Shown: piece by piece, positions 24,685 to 32,395 of the stretch
Layout of the letters: the number at the start of each line of letters is the position of its first letter
How positions within the stretch are numbered: position 1 is the first letter of the stretch
Notes under the pieces: model-generated
The model's input: the letters and a program-made list of their open reading frames with translations, nothing else
What the model was told of the DNA's origin: nothing
Databases searched by the model: none
Made by a program: the position numbers and the translations under genes
Origin: Methylonatrum sp040877625
GTDB taxonomy: Bacteria; Pseudomonadota; Gammaproteobacteria; Nitrococcales; Aquisalimonadaceae
Reading direction: 5' to 3'
Length of the DNA stretch: 64,000 bases
Assembly (NCBI GenBank): GCA_040877625.1
Contig: JBBDNK010000005.1
Span: forward strand, 1 to 64,000

Positions 24685-26007
24685 ATGCTGACACAGAGCG
24701 AGGTCATGGCGTTGCGGCGGGATTTCCCCGCCCTTCAGCAGCGGCATCCGGTCAACGGCAAGCCGCCGATCTATCTGGACAACAGCTGCGTCACCCTGAA
24801 GCCGTTGTCGGTGGCAAACGCGGTGTGGGATTACACCGCGCGCTTCTCGGGTTGCGGCGGTCATCGTAGCGATCACTGGTTCTCCGCGGTAACGGAGGAG
24901 CGTGTCATGGCAAGTCGCCGTGCCCTTGCCGAGCTGCTTGGCGTTCCGATGACCCGAACCGGAACCGGTGAGGAAACCTACCCGGTCATCTTCACCCGTA
25001 ATACCAGCGAGAGCCTGAATCTGCTCTCCCGCAGCCTGGGCCTGCTGGAGGGTGAGAGCGTGCTGGTCAGCAACAAGGAGCACAACTCCAATCTGTGCCC
25101 ATGGCAGGAGCTTGAGCGCCATGGCACAGGCGTGAGGTATACCCACTTCAACAAGGACAACACATTCGATCTCGACGGCTGCGCCGATATTCTAAGGACG
25201 GACCGCTCGATCAAGCTGGTCTCACTGCATCACAGCTCGAATCTGGACGGTGTCTGCACGCCCGTGGCGGAGATCGTTGCGTTGATCCGGCGGATCGAGG
25301 CCGAGCAGCAGCGGACCATCTTTATCTGCCTCGACGGTGCCCAGGCCGCGCCCCATATCCCTCTGAATCTGGGCCGCCCCGAGGCGAGCGGCTTCCTCGA
25401 CGTCGATTTTTACGCCGGTTCCGTTCACAAGATGCTGGGCCCGAGTGGAGTCGGCTTTCTGTATGCAAAGCCTGAATGTCTGGATTACATGAGGCCGTTC
25501 CTGGTCGGTGGCTCGACCATTTTTGAAACGTCGATCCATCATAAACCGATCTACGCCGAATGGCCGGAACGGTTCGAGGCCGGGCTGCAGAACTACGCCG
25601 GTATTCATGGAGCGGGCAGCGCCGCCGACTATCTGCAGCCATTGATGCCACACATAAAACCCTACGAACAGCACCTCAACAGCATCATGACCGAGGTATT
25701 GATGCCGCTGCACGTAGCCGGCCGCGTACGCATTCTGGGGCCGCTCGACAGTGCCGCGCGCGGCGGCGTCTGCACGATCATTCTGCCGTACTTCAGTGAT
25801 GATCCGCAGGTGCGGCGTCTGCACGCGGTCTTGCTGGACCATAACGTCATGTATCGAGCCGGCCAGTTCTGCGTGGATTCGTGGTTCTCCAGTCAATCCG
25901 CGAATCTACCCGAGCGCTATACGCCGATCCGTTTCTCCTTTTACTTCTACAACACCGAGGAGGAGGCCGAGCTCACTGCTCGGCTGATCCGCAAGATACT
26001 GTCGTGA
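24685..26007 (+). CDS. SufS-type cysteine desulfurase (class V aminotransferase fold)
   Basis: PLP enzyme of 440 residues. The Schiff-base lysine is K249 in 'GSVHKMLGPSGVGFLY', matching the 'SGHK..GP.GIG.LY' of SufS/CsdA. The catalytic cysteine position of group II desulfurases, R-x-G-x-x-C, is present as 'YRAGQFC' (C396). 'DGAQAAPH' and 'SNKEHNSNLCPW' also match. It should release sulfur from cysteine as a persulfide. It is encoded inside the arsenic operon and next to a NifU/IscU-like protein, so sulfur transfer to an arsenical, or repair of Fe-S clusters damaged by arsenic, are the leading ideas. Start chosen behind GGAGGAG. Other class V activities cannot be excluded. Confidence 0.8.
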   Translation: MLTQSEVMALRRDFPALQQRHPVNGKPPIYLDNSCVTLKPLSVANAVWDYTARFSGCGGHRSDHWFSAVTEERVMASRRALAELLGVPMTRTGTGEETYPVIFTRNTSESLNLLSRSLGLLEGESVLVSNKEHNSNLCPWQELERHGTGVRYTHFNKDNTFDLDGCADILRTDRSIKLVSLHHSSNLDGVCTPVAEIVALIRRIEAEQQRTIFICLDGAQAAPHIPLNLGRPEASGFLDVDFYAGSVHKMLGPSGVGFLYAKPECLDYMRPFLVGGSTIFETSIHHKPIYAEWPERFEAGLQNYAGIHGAGSAADYLQPLMPHIKPYEQHLNSIMTEVLMPLHVAGRVRILGPLDSAARGGVCTIILPYFSDDPQVRRLHAVLLDHNVMYRAGQFCVDSWFSSQSANLPERYTPIRFSFYFYNTEEEAELTARLIRKILS

Positions 26008-26021
26008 GACAAGGCGGAGCC

Positions 26022-26804
26022 ATGAACAACGTGTTGAACGTCAATCCCCGAGATACCTTTGACAGCCTTCGCAAGGCGGCTGTCCACGGGTACTCCGGCC
26101 CTTGGGTCCGGACCGAACCCTGCCACGGCTTTGCGCAGCTCACCGCACGCTGCAGCCAGAACAATCAGCATGCCTATGTGCTTCATCTTGATCTCGCGGG
26201 TGGTCTCGTTCGGCGCATCCGCTATGCCAGGGGCAGCGCCAAGGTGCAGAGCCAGTCCGCGGCGCCCGAGGTGGAGACGGCCATGGCCTTGTTCTGCCGT
26301 TTCGCGGAAGGTCGGCTTGCCAGGGTTGTCCTTGAAGCGAATCTGGATGACCTGGCCCAGGAATGCGCGCCTGAGAACGGCGAGGAGGCCGGGCGCCCGC
26401 AGTCCTTTCCGGTCACACCGGACGAGCTGCTGGCACTGCGCTTGCGGTTTCAGGAACCGCTGAGCAGCCTGTACCTGGGCGGTGCCATTCCTTTCATTCT
26501 GTTTCGCTGGGCCCTGCTCAATCTGGAAATCAAGCAGGCCGTGTATCGGGTCATGAATACGCCGGACTCCGCGCCGGTCCGGCTCGATTCCGTCGAATCG
26601 CTGAACGCCCTGATGCGCGAGCTGTCGGCGAACCCGGCATTGAGCAGGCGTATCCGCGGTCTGGAGCTGGGGGTTCGCAGTCTGAACAGACACACCGTGG
26701 ACGAATCCATATTGCGTTCGGGTTATCAGCGTGAAACCTATGCCGACCTGCTGGCGCTGGCCGCCCGTCGGGGGTTTGCCGGCCAGTTCGAGGCCAGCCA
26801 TTAG
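26022..26804 (+). CDS. Degenerate NifU/IscU-like protein with C-terminal extension
   Basis: Protein of 260 residues from the ATG at 26022, 14 bases after the desulfurase. The N-terminal ~110 residues resemble the IscU/NifU scaffold: 'EPCHGF' (C34) at the position of the first scaffold Cys, then 'LDLAGGLVRRIRYARGSAKVQSQSAA', which parallels IscU's '...D..F...GCGSA.ASSS' but with Arg in place of the second Cys; no third Cys is seen. The C-terminal half is helical and unfamiliar. It may accept sulfur on the single Cys from the neighbouring desulfurase rather than build clusters. The homology call is by eye and moderate. Confidence 0.55.
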   Translation: MNNVLNVNPRDTFDSLRKAAVHGYSGPWVRTEPCHGFAQLTARCSQNNQHAYVLHLDLAGGLVRRIRYARGSAKVQSQSAAPEVETAMALFCRFAEGRLARVVLEANLDDLAQECAPENGEEAGRPQSFPVTPDELLALRLRFQEPLSSLYLGGAIPFILFRWALLNLEIKQAVYRVMNTPDSAPVRLDSVESLNALMRELSANPALSRRIRGLELGVRSLNRHTVDESILRSGYQRETYADLLALAARRGFAGQFEASH

Positions 26805-26820
26805 TGTCTCCTTAGATAAA

Positions 26821-28014
26821 ATGATGAAACGCCTACTTGCAGGGACTGCGCTTGCCGGGGCGCTCGTGACCGGTGTCGCGTGTGCGGAAGGGAGATTGAC
26901 GGGGCTGGTCGGTGTTGAGGGCCGTTACTTCTTCGAGACCGCTCAAGGCGACCGTCTTCCGCCAACCAATCTGTCCGTGTTCGGAGAACTGGAGTATTAC
27001 CGGGCGCTGGATAGCGGCTCCGGCAACCTGGCAATAACCCCTTTTGTTCGCTTTGATGAGCACGATACCGAACGCACCCACGTTGATCTCCGGGAACTCC
27101 TGTGGCTTCGGACCGGCGGCACATGGGAGCTGCGCGCTGGTATCAGCCGGGTATTCTGGGGGGTTACCGAGTCGCGCCACCTGGTGGACATCATCAATCA
27201 GACCGATGCGGTCGAGAGCGTCGATGGTGAGCAAAAGCTCGGGCAGCCCATGGTTCGGCTCAGTCTGTTCAGCGGATGGGGAACCCTGGATTTCTACGTC
27301 CTGCCGTATTTCCGCGAACGTGTCTTCCCCGGTGAGGATGGTCGTCCGGGGGTACGTCTGCCGGTGGATACCGACAAGCCGCGCTACGCATCGAGGCAGA
27401 AGCAGCGCCATGTCGACGCGGCCGTTCGCTGGAGCCATTTCATCGGTGACTGGGATTTTGGCCTGGCGCATTTTACCGGCACCAACCGCGAGCCGCGCCT
27501 TGTCCCCGATGCCCGAGACGGTCGGTTGGTGCTTGTTCCATATTACGATCTGGTTGACCGAACCAGCCTCGATGCACAGTTCACCCGCGATGGCTGGTTA
27601 TGGAAACTGGAGGCCTTGCATCAGAGCGGCGGGCCGGAGACGTTCAATGCCGCGGTCGCCGGGTTCGAGTACACCTTCCTGGGCGTTGCCGGCAGGGCGA
27701 CGGATATCGGCCTGCTAGCCGAATACCTCCATGACGGCAGGGGGAGCGGCGCGGAGTCGCCGTATCAGAACGACATCTTCATCGGGCTCCGGTGGCAACT
27801 GAACGACAGGCAGTCAACGGAGGCCCTGATCGGTGCAATCCAGGATCTGGACGGTGGTGGCCATGCCGTGCAGCTCAAGGCCAGTCGCCGTGTAGGGCAG
27901 CAGTTCACAGCGAGCCTCGAGGCCTGGGCGATCGGCGATACGACAGATGACCCTGCGCTGCGGGGGCTGCGCCGGGACGGCTTCCTGCAGCTCAGGGTCA
28001 TCTGGTTCTTCTGA
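26821..28014 (+). CDS. Outer-membrane barrel protein, last gene of the arsenic operon
   Basis: Protein of 397 residues with a signal peptide (cleavage near ACA-EG) and regular amphipathic strands, ending in the barrel-assembly type terminus '...LRVIWFF'. Conserved-looking segments 'LRELLWLRTGGTWELRAGISRVFWGVTESRHLVDIINQ' recall DUF1302-like or porin-type proteins found with MMPL exporters and LolA-like partners. I infer it is the outer-membrane exit or acceptor of the same export route. Its end is convergent with the flavoprotein gene (22-base gap). Confidence 0.78.
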   Translation: MMKRLLAGTALAGALVTGVACAEGRLTGLVGVEGRYFFETAQGDRLPPTNLSVFGELEYYRALDSGSGNLAITPFVRFDEHDTERTHVDLRELLWLRTGGTWELRAGISRVFWGVTESRHLVDIINQTDAVESVDGEQKLGQPMVRLSLFSGWGTLDFYVLPYFRERVFPGEDGRPGVRLPVDTDKPRYASRQKQRHVDAAVRWSHFIGDWDFGLAHFTGTNREPRLVPDARDGRLVLVPYYDLVDRTSLDAQFTRDGWLWKLEALHQSGGPETFNAAVAGFEYTFLGVAGRATDIGLLAEYLHDGRGSGAESPYQNDIFIGLRWQLNDRQSTEALIGAIQDLDGGGHAVQLKASRRVGQQFTASLEAWAIGDTTDDPALRGLRRDGFLQLRVIWFF

Positions 28015-28036
28015 CGTGGCGCAGTGACGCCGCTAT

Positions 28037-29455
28037 TCAGCCGCCGCAGCAGGCGGTCTTGCGCGGTGGCGCCTCGGGAGCCGACGTACCGCATCCACAG
28101 CCCGATTGGCCGGCCGCCTTGGCTTGCGCGTCGCGGACACAGCAGGCGTCGGCATTATCAGGCGCCGGGCCGCCGCAGCAGCCTTCGGCCGCCGCTTGCG
28201 GTTCGCTGTCGGTACTGCAAACGCCGGTTTCCGGCAGTTCGAGTTCGACGCGTCGGGCCGCCTCGTGATCGCCGGCAATCTCGGCCACCACCGAGCGCAC
28301 CTGCTCGTAACCCGTTCTCATCAGGAACGTTGGTGCGCGGCCGTAGCTTTTTGCGCCGACAATGTAGACGCCGGGCTCCGGATGCGTCAGTTCGACAACA
28401 CCGTGAGGCGGCACCGTGCCGCAGGAATGGATGTTGGGGTCAATCAAGGGTGCGAGTGCCGGCGGCGCCTCCAGTGCGCTGTCCAGCGTGATGCGCAACT
28501 CGCGCAAGAGTGCCGGATCCGGACGGAACCCAGTTGCCACGACAATGCGATCGACATTCAACGTCACGGTCTGCTGGCCGATCACCCCATGCACTCGAAG
28601 GCTGTCACCGGTGTTCTCGATCCGCCGGGCCGAAAAGGGTGCCAGAATCTCTACTTCCTGCCTTTCTACAGCCTGTTGCGCGGCAAGCCCGAGATGGCCG
28701 CGTGCGGGCAGGGCGTCGTCACTGCCACCGCCAACAAGGCGATCAAGGCGGTTCCCGCGCATGGCCCAGAGCACGTGGGTTGCCGGTGCCGTCCGGCGCA
28801 GGCGGATCAGGTCCAGCACGGCGTTGACCGCCGAGTGGCCGCCGCCGATCACAAGCACGCGCTGGTTCGCGTAGTCGTGCCGGCTACCGGTGACCACATC
28901 GGGGATACCGTAGGCAATGCGCTGCGCGGCTTCAGCCTCGCCCGCAACGGACAGGCCGTCCGTGCCCATGGGGTTGGGTGTCCGCCAGGTGCCGGAGGCG
29001 TCAATGATCGCTCCAGCCAGTGTTTCACGGACATCCCCGTCGGCGGTACGCCAACGCACGATGAACGGGATGGTTTCGCGCTGGATTGAAACCACCTTGT
29101 CTCTATGCTGTCGGGAAACGCCCATGACCGTTGCGCCGGTGACGATATGGGGCGCGAGCCGGGGATGGCTGGCGAGCGGCTCCAGGTAGTCCCGTACGAT
29201 CTCGGCACCGGTCGGCAGTGCAGCGGGATCCGGCGGCTGCCAGTCGGTTTCCTGCAGCAGTGCACGGGCCGCGTCGTCGATATTGAATGACCAGGGCGAA
29301 AACAATCGCACGTGTCCCCAGTCCCTGATGGCTGCTCCCACCGTTGCCCCCTGTTCGAGCACCAGCGGCGTGAGGCCGCGGCGGACCGCGTGTGCGGCAG
29401 CGGCAAGCCCGACCGGGCCTGCTCCGATAATGACGATGGTTCGATTCGCGTCCAT
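28037..29455 (-). CDS. ArsO-like flavin monooxygenase-type protein with Cys-rich tail
   Basis: FAD/NAD(P)-binding protein of 472 residues. The FAD motif 'IIGAGPVGLAAA' begins at residue 9, and a second nucleotide motif 'VLVIGGGHSAVN' lies near residue 197; 'VATGFRPD' and 'GVYIVGAKSYGRAPTFL' follow. This matches the two-dinucleotide monooxygenase-like flavoproteins (ArsO-type) seen in ars clusters, whose activity is not well established. From about residue 412 a tail carries nine cysteines, mostly as pairs ('EGCCGG', 'DACC', 'GCGCG', 'ACCGG'), like the ArsM tail. It may oxidise trivalent arsenicals to less toxic forms. It follows padR on the minus strand and converges with the operon. Confidence 0.83.
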   Translation of the reverse strand: MDANRTIVIIGAGPVGLAAAAHAVRRGLTPLVLEQGATVGAAIRDWGHVRLFSPWSFNIDDAARALLQETDWQPPDPAALPTGAEIVRDYLEPLASHPRLAPHIVTGATVMGVSRQHRDKVVSIQRETIPFIVRWRTADGDVRETLAGAIIDASGTWRTPNPMGTDGLSVAGEAEAAQRIAYGIPDVVTGSRHDYANQRVLVIGGGHSAVNAVLDLIRLRRTAPATHVLWAMRGNRLDRLVGGGSDDALPARGHLGLAAQQAVERQEVEILAPFSARRIENTGDSLRVHGVIGQQTVTLNVDRIVVATGFRPDPALLRELRITLDSALEAPPALAPLIDPNIHSCGTVPPHGVVELTHPEPGVYIVGAKSYGRAPTFLMRTGYEQVRSVVAEIAGDHEAARRVELELPETGVCSTDSEPQAAAEGCCGGPAPDNADACCVRDAQAKAAGQSGCGCGTSAPEAPPRKTACCGG

Positions 29456-29478
29456 AACGGCACCTCATTGAGTGAGAG

Positions 29479-29494
29479 GGGCAATGCATTGCCC
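29479..29494. promoter_or_regulatory. Perfect palindrome before the flavoprotein gene, candidate operator
   Basis: GGGCAATGCATTGCCC, a perfect 16-base palindrome 24 bases upstream of the flavoprotein start, between padR and that gene. Its place next to the start codon would let a bound dimer block transcription or translation. The PadR-type protein encoded upstream is the obvious candidate binder, but PadR sites often look different. Confidence 0.45.
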
Positions 29495-29589
29495 ATCGAT
29501 ATATCCAAGCCTGTTTGAATAACCCGGGTCTCGCTTCGTCAGTACCTCGCGATGGTCCGGGCCATCCGCATGGCCGCCAGGGTAAAAAC

Positions 29590-30006
29590 TCAGCAGCAGT
29601 GCCTGCCGCCGTTCTCGGCCAGTACCTGCTCCGTGTCGAGCAGGCAACTGGTAACGTTCATCCAGACCTCGACCGCCACCTGAAAGGCCTCACGCCCCTT
29701 GTCGGTCAGCGTGTAGACCTTGCGTTTGCGGCCGGCCGCAATCTCCTCATGCGCGGTCACATAGCCGCCGCTCTCGAACTCCCGCAGCACCGGATAGATG
29801 GTGCCTTCCGTTGGCGAGCAGCAGCCGTTCGTGGTCCGCTCCACCGCGCGGGTTATCTCGTAACCGTGCATGGGCCGACGGTAAAGCACGCACAGGATGA
29901 AGAACTTCGACAGGCTCATCTTGATCGTGCTGTCCCAATAGGCCCGACTGGTGAAGTCGGGCGCCGGCTTGTTCGGCTTTGTCGTATGCATTGATGGTCT
30001 AGGCAT
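29590..30006 (-). CDS. PadR family transcriptional regulator
   Basis: Winged-helix repressor of 138 residues. The family core 'FFILCVLYRRPMHGYEITRAVERTT', 'GTIYPVLREFESGGYV' and 'RKRKVYTLTDKGREAF' is clear. Two features are unusual: 'GCCSPTEG' in the recognition region, where a Cys pair sits just before 'TIYP', and a C-terminal 'RHCC' plus 'SCLLD'. These cysteines could bind As(III) and release the protein from DNA, a role usually played by ArsR. Start is either 30006 (used here) or 29991; neither has a ribosome-binding site, and a promoter-like sequence ends just before 30006, which suggests a leaderless transcript. Confidence 0.85.
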   Translation of the reverse strand: MPRPSMHTTKPNKPAPDFTSRAYWDSTIKMSLSKFFILCVLYRRPMHGYEITRAVERTTNGCCSPTEGTIYPVLREFESGGYVTAHEEIAAGRKRKVYTLTDKGREAFQVAVEVWMNVTSCLLDTEQVLAENGGRHCC

Positions 30007-30012
30007 AGAGCA

Positions 30013-30041
30013 AGCATGGTCCCAGTCGGGCGATGTGTCAA
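30013..30041 (-). promoter_or_regulatory. Candidate promoter of padR
   Basis: On the minus strand, a perfect -35 box TTGACA (30036-30041) is followed by a 17-base spacer and a weak -10 CATGCT (30013-30018). Transcription would begin at about the ATG at 30006, giving an mRNA with no leader. Confidence 0.45.
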
Positions 30042-30185
30042 GCCGCGCAGGCGGACCTGTCGGCCGCAGCGGCGGCTCTTATGAGGGCCGTGCGGCCCCA
30101 GTGGGTTGGGCCGGCCGCGCCGATTTGTCCTGGATACCATACGGCGGAAAGGGGATCAGAAGAATCATGGACGTTATTGCCGTCA

Positions 30186-30208
30186 GGCAGCCTCGGCGAG
30201 GCGCTGCC
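30186..30208. terminator. Hairpin after the biosynthetic cluster
   Basis: Inverted repeat with outer arms GGCAGC/GCTGCC and an inner CCTC/GAGG stem, starting 11 bases beyond the stop of the MFS gene. No T-run follows, so it is a candidate terminator or 3' stabiliser. Between this and padR (30042-30185) I see no gene. Confidence 0.4.
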
Positions 30209-30218
30209 TCCAGTCCCG

Positions 30219-31502
30219 TCAGTGCGGCTTCACTGAGGTGCCTGTATCCAGGACTTCTTCTACCGCCCTCTGCTGCTCCTTGTATCGACTTGTGTAAACC
30301 AGCACAGCCGCGAAGACACACAGCATGCCGGCGAGTTGCCACATAAGGTAATAGGAACCCCAGGTGGAGCGGATCACACCACCGAATGCCGCCATGGAGC
30401 CAGCGCCGACTTGATGGAAGGCGTTGATCCACCCGAAAATCGCCGGCCCTTCCCGACCGAAAACCCGGTTGCAGAGCGCGATGACGGGCGGCACCGTTGC
30501 GACGTCAAGTATCCCGAACAGGACGCCGAAGGCAACGATCGGTGGATCAAATTCGCTGGAGAGGATGAGCGGAAGCCAAAACAGCGTACAACCGCGCGCC
30601 ACGAAGACGACGGCAAGAATAAGCCGTGGACTGATCCGATCGCATAACCAGCCCGAGGACACCGTCCCCAGGATATTAAAGATACCGACAAGAAAAAGGA
30701 CGCTTGAAGCGGCTGTCACCGGCATACCGTGATCGTGGGCCGCGGGCGTAAAATGGCTCCAGAGAATGCCATTCGTTGTCGCGCCACAGATGACGAACAG
30801 GAGGACCAGGACCCAGAAAACGCGGCTTTTGAACGCCGATAACAGTACAGTCAAGATATCGACGAATCGCTTCTGCACGGTGCCAGCGGATGCCCGGCTT
30901 TCGGTGGCAAACGCCCTGTTAGCCGGCATGAGCCGATAGTTGACAACGATGGCCACGGCGGCCAGCACGGCGCAACCGATGAGGGGCGCTCTCCAGCCAT
31001 GAATCTCCGACAGCCGCGCCCAGAGGGGCAGTAGCGCGAACTGGCCGACCACGGCGGACGCAGTAAGGATGCCGGCTGCAGTCCCTTGATGCTTATCGAA
31101 CCACATGCGGGCCACGAGCGCGCCGTACGCCATGGTCAGAGATCCGACACCGAGCCCGACCAGCAGCCCCCAGGACACGTTAAACAGAATCTGATTCGGT
31201 ATCATGCACAGCAGGGAGCCAGCAATGATCAAGGCAAGTGCCGTGATTGAGACACGGCGGATGCCGTACTTCTCCATGGCATGGATGGCGAAGGGTGCGG
31301 TCAGCCCGTAAAGGAGCATATTGATCGCAACGCCAGCGCTCAGCGCCGAGGTTGTCCAGCCAAACTGGCTCGAAAACTGCGTTAACAGGAGTCCGGCCAG
31401 AGTGGCGCAGGAACCTGCGGCGACGATGGATGACAGCGCTGCGATCAGGGCACGCCACGACTCGTGCCGATCTTCGCCTGTTTGGAGGTCTGATCGTTCC
31501 AT
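30219..31502 (-). CDS. MFS transporter of the ACP-dependent cluster
   Basis: Major facilitator protein of 427 residues with twelve predicted helices. It resembles the oxalate/formate-monocarboxylate antiporter group ('YGLTAPFAIHAMEKYGIRRV', 'MAYGALVARMWFDKHQGTAAGILTA' and the second-half loop 'SGWLCDRISPRLI'). It is the last gene of the minus-strand cluster, 117 bases after the EctC-like gene, and the only transporter in it. I infer export of the small product, or exchange of it for another anion. Substrate unknown. Confidence 0.85.
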   Translation of the reverse strand: MERSDLQTGEDRHESWRALIAALSSIVAAGSCATLAGLLLTQFSSQFGWTTSALSAGVAINMLLYGLTAPFAIHAMEKYGIRRVSITALALIIAGSLLCMIPNQILFNVSWGLLVGLGVGSLTMAYGALVARMWFDKHQGTAAGILTASAVVGQFALLPLWARLSEIHGWRAPLIGCAVLAAVAIVVNYRLMPANRAFATESRASAGTVQKRFVDILTVLLSAFKSRVFWVLVLLFVICGATTNGILWSHFTPAAHDHGMPVTAASSVLFLVGIFNILGTVSSGWLCDRISPRLILAVVFVARGCTLFWLPLILSSEFDPPIVAFGVLFGILDVATVPPVIALCNRVFGREGPAIFGWINAFHQVGAGSMAAFGGVIRSTWGSYYLMWQLAGMLCVFAAVLVYTSRYKEQQRAVEEVLDTGTSVKPH

Positions 31503-31619
31503 GATTTACGTATCCTGTGCGGCAGGAATGCAGCCGTCGGTGGATCATTATTAATAGGGCCGACCCGCTGGAGGGCCAAGAAACTTTCCGCCAGGTTGGC
31601 CCACTTGTGGCAGCCCGAA

Positions 31620-32018
31620 TCAAGCGGCGCTGGATGGCGCGGGATAAGAACCGTCCTCGTCGTGATCCTCCCGGCCAGTCACCGGGGGGTTGAACACGCA
31701 GATTGCGCGAAACAGGCTTACCGGGCGCAGGGTGTGACGATCATGATTATTGAGCAAATACATGTCCCCGGGGCCGATCATGAAAACGTCGCCCGTATCA
31801 TCGTTGGTCAGTTCGCATTCGCCTTCGATGCAGAGCACGGCTTCCGCATGGTTCTTGTACCAGAGGTGCGTTTCCGTTCCGGGGTAGACGGTTGTTTCAT
31901 GCAGGGAAAATCCGACATTGTCGTCGGCGAGGATCAGCCTCTTGCTGCGCCAGGTGCCCCTTGCACCTTGAACATCACGCTCGGTTCCTTCGATCTTGTT
32001 CAGTGAACGAATGATCAT
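31620..32018 (-). CDS. Ectoine-synthase-like cupin (EctC homologue)
   Basis: Cupin of 132 residues that aligns with EctC from end to end: 'MIIRSLNKI..T', 'GTETHLWYKNHAEAVLCIEGECEL', 'IGPGDMYLLNNHDRHTLR', 'CVFNPPVTGRE.H.EDGSY'. The iron ligands known from EctC (Glu57, Tyr85, His93 in the studied enzyme) correspond to E59, Y87 and H95 here, all kept. EctC closes N-acetyl-diaminobutyrate to the tetrahydropyrimidine ring of ectoine. No ectB or normal ectABC operon is present; the gene follows an acyl carrier protein gene instead. I infer ring closure of a related N-acyl diamine substrate. Confidence 0.88.
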   Translation of the reverse strand: MIIRSLNKIEGTERDVQGARGTWRSKRLILADDNVGFSLHETTVYPGTETHLWYKNHAEAVLCIEGECELTNDDTGDVFMIGPGDMYLLNNHDRHTLRPVSLFRAICVFNPPVTGREDHDEDGSYPAPSSAA

Positions 32019-32096
32019 TCAGTTCTCCATAACCGAGAGCACTTTCAGTCGGTTAGTTGCTTCTTTCACCATTCGCATGGAATGGTCAGCTCTCAC

Positions 32097-32372
32097 TCAA
32101 GCGGCGGTACCGGCACGGTTTGCCGTAATCTCGACCAGGAACTGGACGTAGGTGCCCACGGTCAGGAAGTCCTCGATCTCGAGTTCTTCGGGGTCGATCT
32201 TGAACTGTAGTGTGTTCTCCAGTTCCATCAGCGTTTCGAGCATAGTAGTCGAGTCCATCCGCAGGTCCTCGAACATCGACATCTCGTTCCGCAGAGGTCT
32301 AACATCCTCCTCCAGGACCTTGATCACCGCCTGCCGCAGTGCTTCTCGAGCTTCAGATGCGTTTACAGTCAT
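32097..32372 (-). CDS. Acyl carrier protein
   Basis: Carrier protein of 91 residues with the phosphopantetheine attachment site 'RMDSTTMLE' (S41) at the start of helix 2, and an acidic character overall. It lies 23 bases after the AMP-ligase gene and before the EctC-like gene. Together with the ligase and the AcpS-type transferase of the same operon it forms a self-sufficient loading unit: the ligase activates an acid and attaches it to this carrier. The attachment signature differs slightly from fatty-acid ACPs (DSL), as is usual for specialised carriers. Confidence 0.88.
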   Translation of the reverse strand: MTVNASEAREALRQAVIKVLEEDVRPLRNEMSMFEDLRMDSTTMLETLMELENTLQFKIDPEELEIEDFLTVGTYVQFLVEITANRAGTAA

Positions 32373-32395
32373 TAGTGAGATCTCCTATTTCACCA

